Assembly (NCBI GenBank): GCA_037447655.1
Contig: JBBHKE010001643.1
Coordinates: 1-62,000, forward strand
Length of the DNA stretch: 62,000 bases
Source of the DNA: Zygnema cylindricum
Lineage: Eukaryota > Streptophyta > Zygnematophyceae > Zygnematales > Zygnemataceae
Direction of reading: 5' to 3'
In this document: piece by piece, positions 1 through 12,075 of the stretch
Layout of the letters: each line of letters starts with the position of its first letter
Numbering within the stretch: position 1 is the first letter of the stretch
Position numbers and translations under genes: made by a program
The notes under the pieces: model-generated
What the model saw: the letters and a program-made list of their open reading frames with translations, nothing else
Databases searched by the model: none
What the model was told of the DNA's origin: nothing

Positions 1-534
1 AATAACTCCAAAATCAAGCGTGGCTTACCGGATTCAAAACCTCGTTTTAGTAAGCCCATGTGGAAGGCTACGGTTAGCTCGATGCAGTCCTCTTTCTCAG
101 AACTATATTGTAGTTTCCCCTTTTGCGCACGCGCAACAATGTTGTGCTTTTCTTGACACCTTTGCACCCACCTTTTATTGATTATTGGGTGCGTTTCGGA
201 CCCATCATTATTGAACCATTCCGGGCCATACTATTCTCTCATTCGTCTTATTATATCCCGTGACATGTCCCCAAGAATTGCGGTGGACATCTTCATTCTC
301 GCTTTCTTAAACCGTTCAAAATCCTCAAGTTACTCCTCGTGTATAACCGTGACCCAAGTGGCTTCCTTGCGTCCTCGTCCCGGTAATGCCTTGGTAACCG
401 CCACCGATCTCCTCCCAAAACTCGAAATTGAAAAGGTACGCGTTGACTCTCTTAGCCCATCGAGCATGGACCTCCTTTCTACCCACCATCGCTTGGCTTT
501 TTTTAATACTTTGTAAACAATAAAAATAAAACAA
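1..534 (-). pseudogene. degenerate coding frame, unknown protein
   Basis: On the minus strand one frame runs from about 534 to the window edge and is interrupted by only two stop codons (near 340 and 230). It reads as a charged, tryptophan-containing protein, for example FERFKKARMKMSTAILGDMS and later YGPEWFNNDGSETHP, which looks protein-like rather than random. The upstream part is open in a second frame, so a frameshift is likely. The fragment is cut by the window edge. I do not recognise the family; a DNA-transposon-associated protein is possible. Confidence is low because only codon texture and frame length support it. Confidence 0.25.
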
Positions 535-956
535 ACAATGTATAAAGAATACGTTTCAAAATGAATGTAGCTACATTACCAAAATTTTTATGATGAACAA
601 CAAAATTTAACGACGAAATGTTGAAGTAACATAATTAGCGACGACTAATTGTCGTCTTTAATTATGTCACGTCACATTGATTTTTCAGCGTATCCCTTGA
701 CATATACTCGTCTGTGGACTACCCATGATTTTTTGCAAGTTCACAGTCCATGCAACGACGACACAGTCTCGTCGTTAAACCGGTAATTACGAGTGTCTGG
801 CATAAACGTGACAACAGGAAAACCATTAAAACGGTTAACAATTATTAAACGTACATATGATGAGTAAAGGGAATTGAAAGACGAAGTTAATACAGGTATA
901 CACAAAGAAAAAAAAAACAATGGGAACACAATAGAGGGTGAAGGAGAAATCGAGTT

Positions 957-1990
957 ACCTCTTCGTCAAAATGAAGGCCATTAATATGACCATCATCATC
1001 TTCCATCAACGTCGCCTAACCTCTACAAGCTCTCGAGTCAAATTTTCAATCAACCGTCGAACCCCTATCATCGCTACTTCTTGAGCCGCTACCCGACGAT
1101 TGAGAATTTCCACCTCATTCCTCAATTGTTCTACCTCTGGTGGTGGAGGGGGCTTATCGACATGTAGAACCCTCGGAATTTCCCAAAGATAAGTTCGTTG
1201 CACTTGTACATTCCGGAAGCGCAATAAAACCGCACTTCGCACATCTAAAAATGCATTTAAGTTCGGAGTACGAATTGCACGACGAAGGATAGTGAATAAT
1301 CGTGGGTCCCAATGATGATAATGGCGCAATAATTCCGGCACATCAATCTCGAATGTGTTCACTCTACAGACAACCCAAGTGAACCAGGTATCATTAGGCT
1401 GAAAATGCCTAATTTATGGAAAATTCGAAGCATGGTTGTAAGATGCAATGTACAACCATGTTGGGTGGGCGGGGACGTCCGAAAGGATGTCGAGGATTTC
1501 CGGGACGGGGTTCAACCACCGGTCAATGGGTTGAGGCTCCCCATAACGCCAATAATCAGGCCATTCCTCCATCGGGATGTAATGCGCCGCCGTTGGTTGG
1601 AAGCCATCCATGGCCTCATCTCTGACTGGGGGCGGAAAAATCTAGTCCGATTCCTCCTCTCGGACGAGAACTTCACGGATCGATGGATTTCAAGCTGGTT
1701 CTACCGCCACGAGAGCCCTCTCGCGGTCTGGTGAAGGAGGAAAACCCACTACCTCGTCTTCGTCCACATACTCTCTTTCCATATGTCTTTCCGAGCTCGC
1801 TAAAGATTCGTTGTCCAAGGTTGTGGGGTCGTCTTCGTATTTGGTCACCGGATTATCAGACGGTAGGGTTTCTTCCGGCACTTCCTCCTCTTTGGTAGGC
1901 TCATCCCCATCCACTATAGACTCGTCATATCGGTTCCTAATGGGTGGTAATCTGCATCGACGTCCTTACCCCCCTCTACTTCATTTAAAG
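957..1990 (-). pseudogene. broken acidic/coiled-coil protein, unknown
   Basis: One minus-strand frame covers about 1914 to 1006 and is broken by three stops (near 1690, 1635 and 1414), so three open blocks in the same frame are probably one decayed gene. The first block is acidic (KEEEVPEETLPSD), the second is rich in Trp and Pro (EEWPDYWRYGEPQP), and the last holds a proline run followed by a heptad-like helix (QLRNEVEILNRRVAAQE) that should form a short coiled coil. A sequence GAG|GTAACT at 957 could be a splice donor, with a further acidic stretch just before it in a shifted frame. It may be linked to the frame at 1-534 through an intron of about 420 bp. The family is not recognised. Confidence 0.3.
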
Positions 1991-4372
1991 TTTATCCTTA
2001 TGTGAGTACATTCCAATTTGGATGTATATTTCCAATGTGTGGAATTTATGGTTAAAATTGATTGATGTAATGGGATTTTTTGAGAGGTAGGAGATCCTAT
2101 TACAGTAATCTATTTCATGATCCGCTTTCTCCCCCTCCCTTAACACAAGCTGAAATCAAACCCCTTCTCTTCCACTAACATCTTCTGCCACATCCCCTAC
2201 CCTAACAAACACCTCCCTTTTTCTATTTAAGCCCTCTCTTGGGATTCTATCCCCTTCTGCCACCTCTTCAGCCAACATTATCGTTTTTCTTCCCCAACTA
2301 CTTCCATCGCAAAGTTTTCCCCTCTAAGTATATGACCCCCCACCTCGGTTTCCGTTGGCAGTGGAAGAAATCATCGCTGAATAGCAGAGCGAAGACGTTT
2401 CCATGGTGGTCGGATGCCCTCCATGAAGAAGGAAAATTACTCCTTATCGAGAAACTAAGCAGAGACAGAGTTAGGATGTGACAAAAACAGCTTAAGAGAC
2501 TAACTTTATTCAACGCATTTACTAAAACAGTTTGGAATTTGTGTTACTTTACTATTCACTCCCAACCTATTTAAACGTTGACCCTACGACCTACAAAGGG
2601 ACGTTCTAGCGATGAGAAAATGTCATCGTCCGTTCAATGGTATTCGGGTATCCCAACAGAGACTCTTCTAAACAATGCCGTCGCTATCAAATTTCATTCG
2701 CGAATACAAGCTTAGGGGTTTATAACCTCGGTTCGTCGATGACGCGGAACCATTGTTGGAAGTCATTCGAACTTCTGTCCAAACGAGGTGTTACTGTACA
2801 TACCGTAATTTCGTCGCGCCCATCATTGAACTGACGACATGATGTCGTTGTCTACGATGATACAAGTCAATCTCGTCGGTAAAACGATGAACCTAAAATA
2901 AAAACATACAACACGTGGAGGAGAAAGACCACAAAATGCCAAACACAATACTGAACATCCCTCAACAATAAAAAACACGCACTAATGTGGAGGAAAAGTG
3001 CGATTAGGACAAACATTGAGAGGGTAAGACGACGGTCCAACATTAAAACACGCAATTACTACAAAGTCACAACGAAACTTAATTTCAAAAACTGTTTTAA
3101 GAGGTGCAATAAAACCATTTAATACATGGGGTAAGGTATGACGATAGTGCTTACTTGTACCATACACTCCGGTAAAATGTTCCGAAAACTTCCTCATTGT
3201 CCTTGGAATGAGTTTTTTCAACCCGTTCTTCTCACAGTCTTTCAACATCCAGTTTATTACTCGCAATCGAGTAACCTTCGTCGACACGGGTTGAATTTTC
3301 TGGTGGGCAACACGTCCTCTAGCATTGCTTGAGGACGGAAAGAACCCATCCACGATTGCTGTCGGATCACAGACGTTTCCACTTCCGGCTCGCTCTCGTC
3401 GTCGTTCTTTTCATCGTATTCCTCGTTTGGAAACTTTTTTTCCTCGTTGATCCTCTCGTCTTCCGTATCGTGTTCAATTTGTGGATTACGGGGAACACTG
3501 ATGCTATTGCCAAAGTTGGCACCCCAAATCCGAGTGAGAGTCCAGATACTTCCAAACTCCGAATATCACTAAATGAACAAGTTGAAAGAGCAGCCGTAAA
3601 AGTAAAGAATGGCAACCAAAAAAAATGTAGGCAAAGAGTTGGTAGTGTCCTTCTCATTTTCACAGATGCACTTTTATAGTAGAAGAGATGTTCGCAAAAT
3701 TAAATTTGCGTGGAAAGATAAGAGGGAAACGCCATCACTTTCAAAAAATCAAAATTTGAATGTTTTTTGAATCCTCACTATTGTAAATATTATAAAACGA
3801 GAGAATAAAAGTGAGAAAAAATATAATTTGGAGCAATTTGGCTAAATACTTCAAAAATCACGTCGTCGCCGAAAAAATTGACAACGACATGGAACACCTC
3901 CAGATTACATGTTGTACGGCTAATATTAGATTAGATGACATTCGATGGTTGTTACACCGATACACGATTTTTCCATCGTCGTCTTCGATCACTGACCAAC
4001 TTTACAAATACGTGGACATTAAACATGCCACGTTTTTCGGCAACAACCAATGTTTATCTTCTGAAGGCGGTTCACCAGCTGTCGTCGGCATTTGACCTCT
4101 AATAAGAAATAAAATGTATCCTAAATGAGGTTTGTTATATGTTGGACCCTCAATTACAATTAACCGTGATACTAAAAAGAGGATCGTTACACGTATGACG
4201 CGACTAAACGCATCCACATTGGAATTACGTGACTATATTACAATATACGAATTTTAATAAAGCAACCCAACTGGCGTCTTGTTGAAGTTAACGGTCTATA
4301 TTTAACGTCATACAACGCTCGATATCCACGCGAATGACAAGGAAAACTAAAATCGTTGACATAATTCAGTGC
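1991..4372. other. stretch without a supportable gene
   Basis: About 2.4 kb of AT-rich, apparently non-coding sequence. On the minus strand near 3480-3300 there is a short acidic open stretch (EEYDEKNDDESEPEVE) that could be a fragment of another decayed gene, and a different minus frame at 3353-2982 is open for 123 codons, but neither has a recognisable domain or a good start. A TATTTAA motif at about 2225 is the only promoter-like sequence seen. Treat as intergenic or old repeat. Confidence 0.4.
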
Positions 4373-4640
4373 TGTCGAGCTTGCCGGAAAACATAAGAGG
4401 AGGGCCCACTGCTCGGGTAATTGGCATTGGAGTCCTGCAATCAACCCCCCCAGAATGCGAATACTTCCCACAACAATGTCTATGCCCACTGCTGCCCGCC
4501 TTGTTCCCATAAGAATGCGTGCAAAAATGAGGATGAGTGCTCGGAGAGGGCGAAAAGATATCTCCTCCCCCTCCTTTCCCCATGGGGCCGGGGGAAAGGC
4601 ATGGGCCTCTTGGTAATGGAGCAAAGTTCCCGATTCCCCG
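4373..4640 (-). repeat. module A, copy 1 (family-1 terminal module)
   Basis: Direct repeat of 5832-6110; both copies end, on the minus strand, with GCTCGACAG. Here it directly follows the end of module B (4641-5829) and then joins unrelated DNA exactly at that motif. A short G-rich remnant sits at the B/A junction (about 4631-4640). Confidence 0.75.
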
Positions 4641-5829
4641 TGGCAGGCTGATGAAAGTCTAACAAAGATTCCCTCAAAATCCACTATTTTGGTCCAAAAG
4701 ATTTTGGTAATCGACCCCGGAAGAAACCGACTGAAGCCCCAAAAAGGACTACCAAAGAGAGAACAAGATACTTTCACTCATAATAATGAAAAGATAAAAT
4801 ATAAATATGCTGTCTCAGAATTAACAATATCACCTTGCCCTAGAAAAATAGAGAATAAAGGCATAATGTAGAATGATAGCAAGCTGGCTCAACCTACCCC
4901 CGAAACGTAACGCTGACAAGAAGAGGAGGCGAAATCTCTCCAGCAGACACCGGAACAGGTAAGGTCTCCTTGACTCCTCGGTTTCCGCAACCCAGAACCG
5001 GCAAGACCCTTCTCAGTTTCCAACAAACACCAGTCCCAAAATCGCCCAAACAGGAAAGGCAGTGCCAATCACTAAAACGTACTAGGATTTCCACAAAAGA
5101 CGGATGCAAAACCAAGATGGCAAAAGGGTCACAATCACATACAAAACAAAAGTTCTCCACAAGAAAGTTTCTTGGAATTTCTAGAGTTTTTCTCAGGAGA
5201 CAGTACTGAAACAGCACCCTGTCCCCTTCAGCCCCAAGTGCCTTATACAAGCAAAGGTTGTCCTACCGATAGTACCAAAGTCAAAGCAATACTAGGAGCC
5301 AATCACCATTCAGGAATTGTTATCGTACGGACATAAGACACAATAGGTTGTACTACACTTAGGGCAAAATGTTAGGCGACTATTTCCGGCTAGATCAGAA
5401 GCCACTTATTCTCTATGACACAATCATGAGCAACAAAGTTTTAAATTGACGTGAAACGCCTAACTTTGACTCACATTAATAAATGCTCTACCCGGCTGGT
5501 GGACCTGAACTAACGTATTACTGATAGCCAACAACAAAATCTACAAGACTATCCCAAAAGTTGCGTGGCGTTGCACAATGTAGCTTCCAAAGGGACAGTT
5601 GGCAACTGGTCGCATGTAACAAGATGGTCATCTATGGAACATAATAACTCCGCCGTCCCGCCTCCGTTAGGTGGGAAATAAAGTGCGTTCCGTTCAGCTA
5701 AGAAAATAGAAGAATTTGGCTTGGCTGAGTGCACTCTTTTCTCCGTACTTTAATGACCGTACATAAGAAAAAGGCCCGAGAATCTTTGGTAAGATAAAAG
5801 GGGTGCATGTGAAGCACACGAGCTTGACA
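4641..5829 (-). repeat. module B, copy 1 (long terminal repeat, left)
   Basis: About 1.19 kb direct repeat of 15881-17083, with scattered substitutions and small indels. On the minus strand it starts TGTCAAGCTCG and ends CTGCCAC, matching the TG...CA convention for LTRs. It lies downstream of the family-1 integrase, so it is the 3' repeat. Two bases (GC, 5830-5831) separate it from module A copy 2. Confidence 0.75.
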
Positions 5830-5831
5830 GC

Positions 5832-6110
5832 TGTCGAGCGTGCCGGAAAACATAAGAGGAGGGCCCACTGCCCGGGTAATTGGCATTGGAGTCATGCAAT
5901 CAACCCCCCCCCCCCCCCCCCCCCTCGAAAATGCGAATGCTTCCCACAACAATGCTTATGCCCACTGCTGCCCGCCTTGTTCCCATAAGAATGCATACAA
6001 AAATGGGGATGAGTGCTCGAGGAGGGCGAAAAGATATCTCCTCTCCCTCTTTTCCCCATGAGGCTGGGGGAAAGGTATGGGCCTCTTGGTAATGGAGCAG
6101 AGTTCTTGAT
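5832..6110 (-). repeat. module A, copy 2
   Basis: Second copy of module A, between the integrase/PHD end of the element and module B. It contains a homopolymer of about 22 C on the plus strand (from about 5906) where copy 1 has only eight. The end GCTCGACAG abuts module B, so the junction reads as the 10-bp palindrome GACAGCTGTC. Confidence 0.7.
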
Positions 6111-6158
6111 CCCCCCCCCTCTTAGTCAACCGTGACTAAGACATAAAAAAATTAGTTA

Positions 6159-6330
6159 TTACTCGCCCAATTCGCAGTTCCTGCAGAATCAAGGTGCAGA
6201 GGGGTTTAGGACGCGGATCCTAAGAAGAGTGGAGGCAGGTCTGACACCTGCACTGGTCACATCGGTCACAGACTACTAAAGGGTTCTGAGAGGAGGATGA
6301 GAGGCAGTTGGAGGAACATGAAGGTGGATC
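6159..6330 (-). pseudogene. PHD-finger-like C-terminus of gypsy integrase (family 1)
   Basis: The integrase frame ends in a cysteine-rich block: C-x3-C, then VVCDRCDQCRCQTCL, which follows the PHD spacing CxxC-x4-H-x2-C except that the histidine is replaced by cysteine. The last CxxC pair (FCRNCELGE and stop, at about 6159-6188) is found in a different frame about 40 bases downstream, so a small indel separates it. The equivalent position in family 2 carries a canonical finger ending WFCGECEMGV. PHD fingers usually read the histone H3 tail; here that would mean targeting of integration, which is inference. Confidence 0.6.
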
Positions 6331-7559
6331 AAAAAAATAGGTGAGGTGGAAAGTAGGCTTATCTTCCAATTCACGGAGGTGACAAGGAGCTACATTGATC
6401 TGATTTTCCTTGATTTTTTGACAGTCCTTTCCTTTCAATGTCAAGACACCCTTATTGGAAGACTCTACCACTTTAAAGATCAACCGTCCCGCCGAAATGT
6501 CCAGAGTGTCCTTTTTCTGTTGCATCCGATACTCGAAATCCCCAGACAGAAATCGTCGTTGCCGCGGTACAAAAATCCCGCTCCGGCGTTGCGAATACCA
6601 AAGTTGATCTCGGTGTTGAGCTGCTTGTAAATTCCCCATGGCCATAGGCATTTCCGTGTGAAACATCTTGGCCCTGTCGCCAATCAATTTTTCGACCGTT
6701 CCCTTGCTGTCCATCTTCAGAAGGACCACTGCTAGGGCCAAGGCAGCGCTGGGGAGGATGCGATGTTGTCCGAACAAAATGAAATATGGACTGTAGGAGT
6801 GGAGGGGTGCTTACTTGTTGAATTGGTACCCCATGGGGATCAAAGGCACCCTTCTATCCCACTCTCCTAGATCCTCTTCCACAACATATTTACGCTGTGG
6901 CCGCCTCACTATCTGGACGCACCTTTCGGCCAAACCGTCGGCTTGTGGGTGGTCTCAGCTGGTTAGCCGGTGGTCGATGAGGCACAATTCCAACAAGTTG
7001 GAGAATTCTCCCGCAAATTCAAAACCCTGATCGGTCTGAACTGGGGCTGGGGCCCCAAATTGGGCCAGCACTCTCTGCAAGAATGCGTCCGCAATCGCCT
7101 TAGACTCCTTCTTGGGTAAGACCACCAATTCGATCCACTTGGAAAAATGCTCTATCATTACCAATACAAAATGTTTCCCTCGTCTGCTAGTGGGGAGAGG
7201 ACCCAGCTAATCTAGAGACCACCGATAAAACATTCCCTGATGGGAAGGGAATGAAGCTGAGCACCTCCCTTTTTGTCGAAAGATGCTTTGATTCGGTCAC
7301 AGGGGGAACACGTCTGCACAATCTGGTTGACTTGGGTTCGCAACCCGTGCCACCAGTACGATCCTACGACCAAGGAGGTGGTCCGTTTCTGCCCAAAACG
7401 GCCACACTGCTGGTGAAGGTTAAAATTAAGAGTCTCCTTGTCGGTCGGGGGAGGAACCACTTTCCTCGCCCCATCTGCCCACTTCCGGATTAAGATGCCC
7501 CTTTCCCACTCGTATGCCGCCATTTGTGTTTGCACCCGTGATAACGGCACTCGCGACAA
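6331..7559 (-). pseudogene. Ty3/gypsy integrase (family 1), broken
   Basis: Contains the zinc-binding N-terminal domain (NLHQQCGRFGQ...CSPCD; the second His of the HHCC set has become Arg), the catalytic core with LGPLPTSRRG, TDQGFEFAG and the region around DHPQADGLAER, then the C-terminal segment ending in QINVAPCHLRELEDKP. Stops occur near 7212 and 6955 and at least one frame change follows. It corresponds closely to the integrase at 24.76-25.69 kb. The enzyme would insert the cDNA into host DNA; this copy cannot be functional. Confidence 0.8.
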
Positions 7560-8102
7560 ATGCGGAAGAGGGAAACCTTGTTGGATAGATTAAAGTGCAT
7601 CGGGATCATTCCAAATATCTTTCCGTCCGGCTCCTATCCACGCCTGACCCTCCACGTCCGCAGAGAAAGTTGACGATTCCCCCCCAGATTGAGGAAGCCA
7701 AATGAAGGCAGAGGAAGCTCGAATGAGTCCCAAACTGATTTCGGGATCCTCATCGTGCAGGGCTCGGTGGAATCCTTGGTGGAAGGGTCATGATTTCAGT
7801 AAAGTCCGTTGGCATTTCTATGGATTTCTCCGGCCTTGTTGATTATGTCGAAATCATATTCTTGCAGTATTAACACCCATCTGGCGAGCTTGCTAGTTAG
7901 CTTACTGTTCTCCATAATCCACTTAAGAGGTTGGTGATCCGTGATTAGGGTGAAATGAACTCAGTAAAGATATGGTCTGAAATGTTGGATGGCCCAAACA
8001 GCCGCCATTAATTCCCCATGGTAGCTGTTGCAATTCCCCTTCGCTCGGTTGTTACTTCTACTGGCGTAAGCAACACAGTATTCAGCCCCTGCATCATCCA
8101 GT
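7560..8102 (-). pseudogene. RNase H to integrase linker (family 1), badly decayed
   Basis: Alignable by eye to the family-2 region at 25.66-26.11 kb: the minus strand retains codons for AVWAIQHFRP and GREIHRNANGL-like text, but several stops and frameshifts break it. The retained tryptophan and glutamine codons here show which bases mutated to create stops in family 2. Confidence 0.5.
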
Positions 8103-9588
8103 TCAGCAAAAAACCGCTCCCAATCCAAACCAGCTCCAATCCGTGTAGAGGAGGAACGACCTCTGATGATCGAGCATTCGAAGCACTGGGTGTTGCTTAA
8201 GGGAATCCTTCAAAAACTGGAAGGAAATTTGTTGCTTCTCCGTCCACTGCCATTCTTGGTCCTTCCGTAACAATTGGTTCAAAGGCTGTGCGTGACTGCT
8301 AAATTCAGGGATGAATCTCCGATAGTAGTTAGCCAGGCCTAAAAATGTGCGGAGTGCAGAGACATCGTGAAGTGGGGGAAGGGCATCAAGGGCTGCCACC
8401 TTGACCATATGGGGACCCACAATCTCGGGTGTAACTTAATGTCCCAGGTAAATAATTTTCTGCACCCCAAAAATTCCCTTACTCGGGAGACATTTCAAGC
8501 CCGCTGCTTGGAGAGCCCGGAGTACAATGTGTATGTGCTCCAATTGTTCCTCAAAAGTCTTCAAGAATATAATAGCATCGTCGATGTAGCACCTTGCACA
8601 GTCAATCCCCCGAAGAGCCTTATCCATGACTCGTTGGAATTTGGCTGGTGCATTTTAGCCCAAATGGCATGTAGAGGCATTCATACAACCTGGACCCCGC
8701 CCAAAACGCTGTCCTTTCCCGGTGCTTTGGCTCCATTGCAATCTGGTGGAACCCATTTTTCATGTCCAATGTGGAATAAATGGTGGCCCCGGCTAGCGAG
8801 TCCAAAATCTCTTATAGAGTAGGCATTGGGTATCTGTCAGGTATGGTTGCCGTGTTAAGCATCCGGTAGTCTCGACACATTCGAAAGTGTACCATTTTCC
8901 AAGACAAGTCTTTCTTCGGAGGTAGAACGGTTGGGGACGCGAACCCATATATTCCAGTACTTTCCTGCACCAATCCTGCTTCCACCAGGGTTTGTACCTT
9001 TACCGTGATAAATTCCTTTTCCTTGAAACTGAGAGGGTACTGCTTCTGCCAAACTGTAGACATCTCGTCTATTAAATTGATTCGAAAAGGGGTCCCTTTG
9101 AAGATACCTACGGCGGTATCTAATCAGGAGAACACTTGTTTGTTCTTCTTTAACAAGTCGGAGAGCCGGGCCTTTTGCTGAGGGTCCAACTGCTCCCTTA
9201 AATTCCAATCCATCTTCCTGGGTTTAACCGCTGCCCATGCCTCCGGGGGTCCACCGTAGCGGGAGATATCAAATTCCAACCCCATGTGTGGGTCTACCTC
9301 CCCTCTTCTCGTCAGAATGCTGTTGCTAACAGCTTCCGCTAAGCTGTCCCCCTCCGAGCATCCGCTACCCCCCACTGAGGAATCCCTTAATTTTGGTAAA
9401 TTGCTGAGAATGGAAAATTTTGATGATAAAAATTGTTTCCTTGCCTCCCTCCCCCCCTCAAGCTGGAAGTGGGCCAGAACCGCTAACAACTTTGGAGCTT
9501 GAAGGTAGCTAGCCCTTGACTGCGGAGAATGTAGGCTAGAGAAGGCTAGAGAATGTTTTAACACCCATGTTATTGCATTTAGATCCAT
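8103..9588 (-). pseudogene. Ty3/gypsy reverse transcriptase and RNase H start (family 1), broken
   Basis: Minus-strand frames carry the pre-RT linker (WAAVKPRKMDWNLREQ), the fingers/palm start VWQKQYPLS...GFASPTVLPPKKD, FRMCRDYRMLN, the first catalytic region YSTLDMKNGFHQ, MPFGLK, and the YxDD box as CYIDDAIIF (about 8560-8590), then FLGLANYYRRFIPEF and the RNase H entry LLYTDWSWFGLGAV. The catalytic aspartates are kept, but stops near 8812 and 8436, a frameshift near 8620-8630 and the loss of frame at 8103 inactivate it. Domain order PR-MTase-RT-RH-IN is that of the family-2 element. Confidence 0.85.
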
Positions 9589-10450
9589 GCTCTATCCGAG
9601 TAGGCTGCACCTCTGGAGGTCTGAAATACCTGGTGCAGCCGTGCTGACAGGTTGGAATCCCATGGCTTGTTCTCGTTCTTCCACCGTTGGCGTTGTCCAA
9701 GCTTCAATTACGCTGTCAAATATAATTCCGGCTGCTCCCTATCAATATGTATGGCTGTTGGGGAAGGAAACCAAGGTTGGTAGTTTCCATGTTGCTCTAG
9801 TTGGTTACCGGAAGAGAGGACGATCAACATGGTTACTGAGTGGCCATCCTGGCCCTAAAATTTGTTGCAGAATCATCTGGGATCCGTTTCTGGTTCATAA
9901 AAACATTTAGGACTGAGAGGTATATATTGGTCCAGTACGCTCGAACCTCCCATCCCAGTTACGAAAACAAATTAGACTCCTAAGTCTGTTGACTTATTCT
10001 ATTTGTGGCTCTTGTTTTTTTATCATCTTCAGGTAGTTCTCCAAAGCGTACTGGTATGTTTGGGACTGCTGCAACCGAAATTAATTTGATCATCTAGAAA
10101 AAGTTCAACTTCTGTTGTCTAGGGTCCTCACCTTTCCTGTATCCCTTGGGCCATCCTAATCCCAAATCCCAACCAAGATGGGGCTTCAGGATTTTACATT
10201 TTTGCCAGGACTGCGGTGAGATCTGCAGATGGCGAATAGTGGAAGTTGCTGGGGATATAGTTGGTGGAGTTGTTGTAGTCGGTGTTCACAGACGGCCCGA
10301 GCTCTCGGTGAAATTTCCACGGCCACAAATGACTCTACTTTATATCCAGCTTTCAAGACATTTTTAAGGTCTGAGCTAATTCCAGAAAATAGGGTTAATA
10401 TCCGGAGTCTTGAATCCGAGATTGATAATGACACCACTTGTCGATTGAAT
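9560..10450 (-). pseudogene. C5-cytosine methyltransferase domain inside gypsy pol (family 1), inactivated
   Basis: Between protease and RT lies a methyltransferase region. Motif I is clear at about 10360-10407 (RILTLFSGISSDL, followed by FVAVEISPRA), the S-adenosylmethionine site of DNMT3/DRM-like enzymes. The region of motif IV reads LGLGWPKGYRK where family 2 has AGWPCQGYSQ: the catalytic Cys and neighbouring bases are deleted. A shifted-frame Glu-Asn remnant of motif VI, RAYWTN of motif VIII (near 9940) and the motif IX/X block EEREQAMGF...CSLLG-stop-SMDLNA (9590-9760) follow in the right order. Several stops and frameshifts interrupt it. It is homologous to 27.58-28.90 kb. Confidence 0.75.
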
Positions 10451-10613
10451 TTTTGATTTTCGGGCGGAACTTCCGAAGATTGCTACCGAGGTTCTTTTCT
10501 CTTGGCAAAAACAGTTGTCAAAGATTGGTCCACTTCCCGTCGAAGTGTGGTTATCTGTAATAATCTGTTCTGGTATCCCTTTTCCCACCGCTTGGAAATA
10601 GGGAATTGTTATA

Positions 10614-11503
10614 TTACGTCTGCAATATCGGTGGCGCTTGCGAGCAGCTCGGTTGGTGTGTGGGTGGCATAGACATGATAGCATCGGCTACGGGAGCATT
10701 CACTTTCCCCCTATTCCGTAGATTCAGGGGAACCACCACCTTGACCCCTTCCGGATCCTTAGGATCCCGAACACTAAATTGCTCCTTCCACACACTTAAT
10801 CCCATATTCACCCTTGTCCAGGTGGCCATTCCAAAAAAAAATTCAAACTGCTTACCTTCCACCACCCGGAAGGGAAGCTGAATTCAGACCTTCTGACCTG
10901 CGTCATCGGAGAACTCGATTAACATAGCTTTGATTATTCCGTGTACCCGCTGGCTCTCACTGCTATGTCACTGGGGCACATTTCCAGTCGAAGTTCTTCA
11001 GGCATTTGCTGCAGAGCCGATGTGGTGATTAGATTTGGGAGTGCTCATGTATCAACAACTGCTTCCTGATACCCGCCGTATCCGTTGAGTTTGAAATTCC
11101 CCGTCCGGTTGAGGATTAGCGCCACAAACAACGTTTTGTAGTCCCTATCCATCATAGGTGTCTTTGGGTCTGCTGACCAAAAAACGGATCTGTCCTGATT
11201 GGGTCGATCTTTGTTCTCCCCCCCTGAGTGAATCTCCTCTCCGAGGGCGTGGATGAGAATTTCTTCCGGCATGCTATGGGATGATGCCAATGTTTTCACG
11301 TGAGTGAGGACGTAGGGCATTAGATGCCTTACTAACATCACAGCTGGTTTGGAGGAAGGGGGTTGAGTTTTTGGCAACGAAATTGAGGAAAGAGCTGGTT
11401 CCTTCGATTTTTCCTGCTCCCCACCTCTGGTTTCCTCACTTTCCAGGTCGAATTCCTGTTCGGCTGGCGTTTCGAGTGTGGTATCTTCCGAACGTTCCGC
11501 CAA
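10614..11503 (-). pseudogene. gypsy aspartic protease region (family 1), broken
   Basis: The frame includes MPYVLTHVKTLASSHSMPEE, then NFKLNGYGGYQEAVVDT followed by a TGA stop and ALPNLITTSALQQ, so the protease active-site triad Asp-Thr-Gly has lost its Gly codon to a stop (near 11045). The C-terminal flap/exit part continues at 10865-10614 (VVEGKQFEFFFGMATW). Family 2 has the same text around its own site at about 29385. The protease would release Gag and Pol parts from the polyprotein. Confidence 0.7.
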
Positions 11504-12075
11504 ATATTTTTCGAACCAGTCTTAGTTGTTCTGTTTTTCTTCCTCCATTTCTTGTTTCTTCAACTCCCTGGTGTTAGTCGTCTTGTAATTCTCGAATCCG
11601 AGAGGCAATTTCTTTGCGGCTGGAGGTGGCGGGTTTGTGGGTTTAATTCCGAGGCCTATTCTGTCGTTCAAGATGATTGCCCTAGGTGTGAAGGACAAAG
11701 GTCCACTGGTCTTCCTATTGTGGTCTCCTTAAGCCAGTCTTTGCTTGTCTCTTCTCTGCGCCGAGGTCGAGTTACGAAGCTGCCTACGAGTGTCTCCCAC
11801 ACAGACGTTCCAAGCTCAAGAAAGAGAGGTTTGTGCGTGATGTGCTTTAGGAGGTTCCATGTCCCATCCCATCACATCATCATCATCTTCGCCCGCCGCG
11901 GTTTCCTGTTCAAGCTCCGCTAGCTTATGTAAGAACTCTTGTTTTCTCCGGTGGAGTTTTTGAGTGGCCGTCAGAGCCGGAGTCCGAATGGAGATCCTAA
12001 TCCCAAGGCTGCCAATTAGGCTGCCATGGCGGCCATCTGCTAGTTGTGCTGTTGGATGATAATCTTCGGTGTGAG
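11504..12075 (-). pseudogene. Gag/protease linker (family 1)
   Basis: A charged linker frame (11816-12079) reads LHRRKQEFLHKLAELEQETA then an Asp run, matching the start of the family-2 block that precedes the protease (helical, acidic, disordered). No domain is recognised. The frame is lost between 11504 and 11816. Confidence 0.4.

Noticed and set aside
2215-2480. TATTTAA promoter followed by a short plus-strand frame (ATG at 2332)
   Set aside because: The frame has no domain and the TATA-like motif alone is expected by chance in AT-rich DNA.
9587-9910. Plus-strand frame of 107 codons in family-1 gypsy
   Set aside because: Antisense of the methyltransferase IX/X region, which has clear homology on the minus strand.
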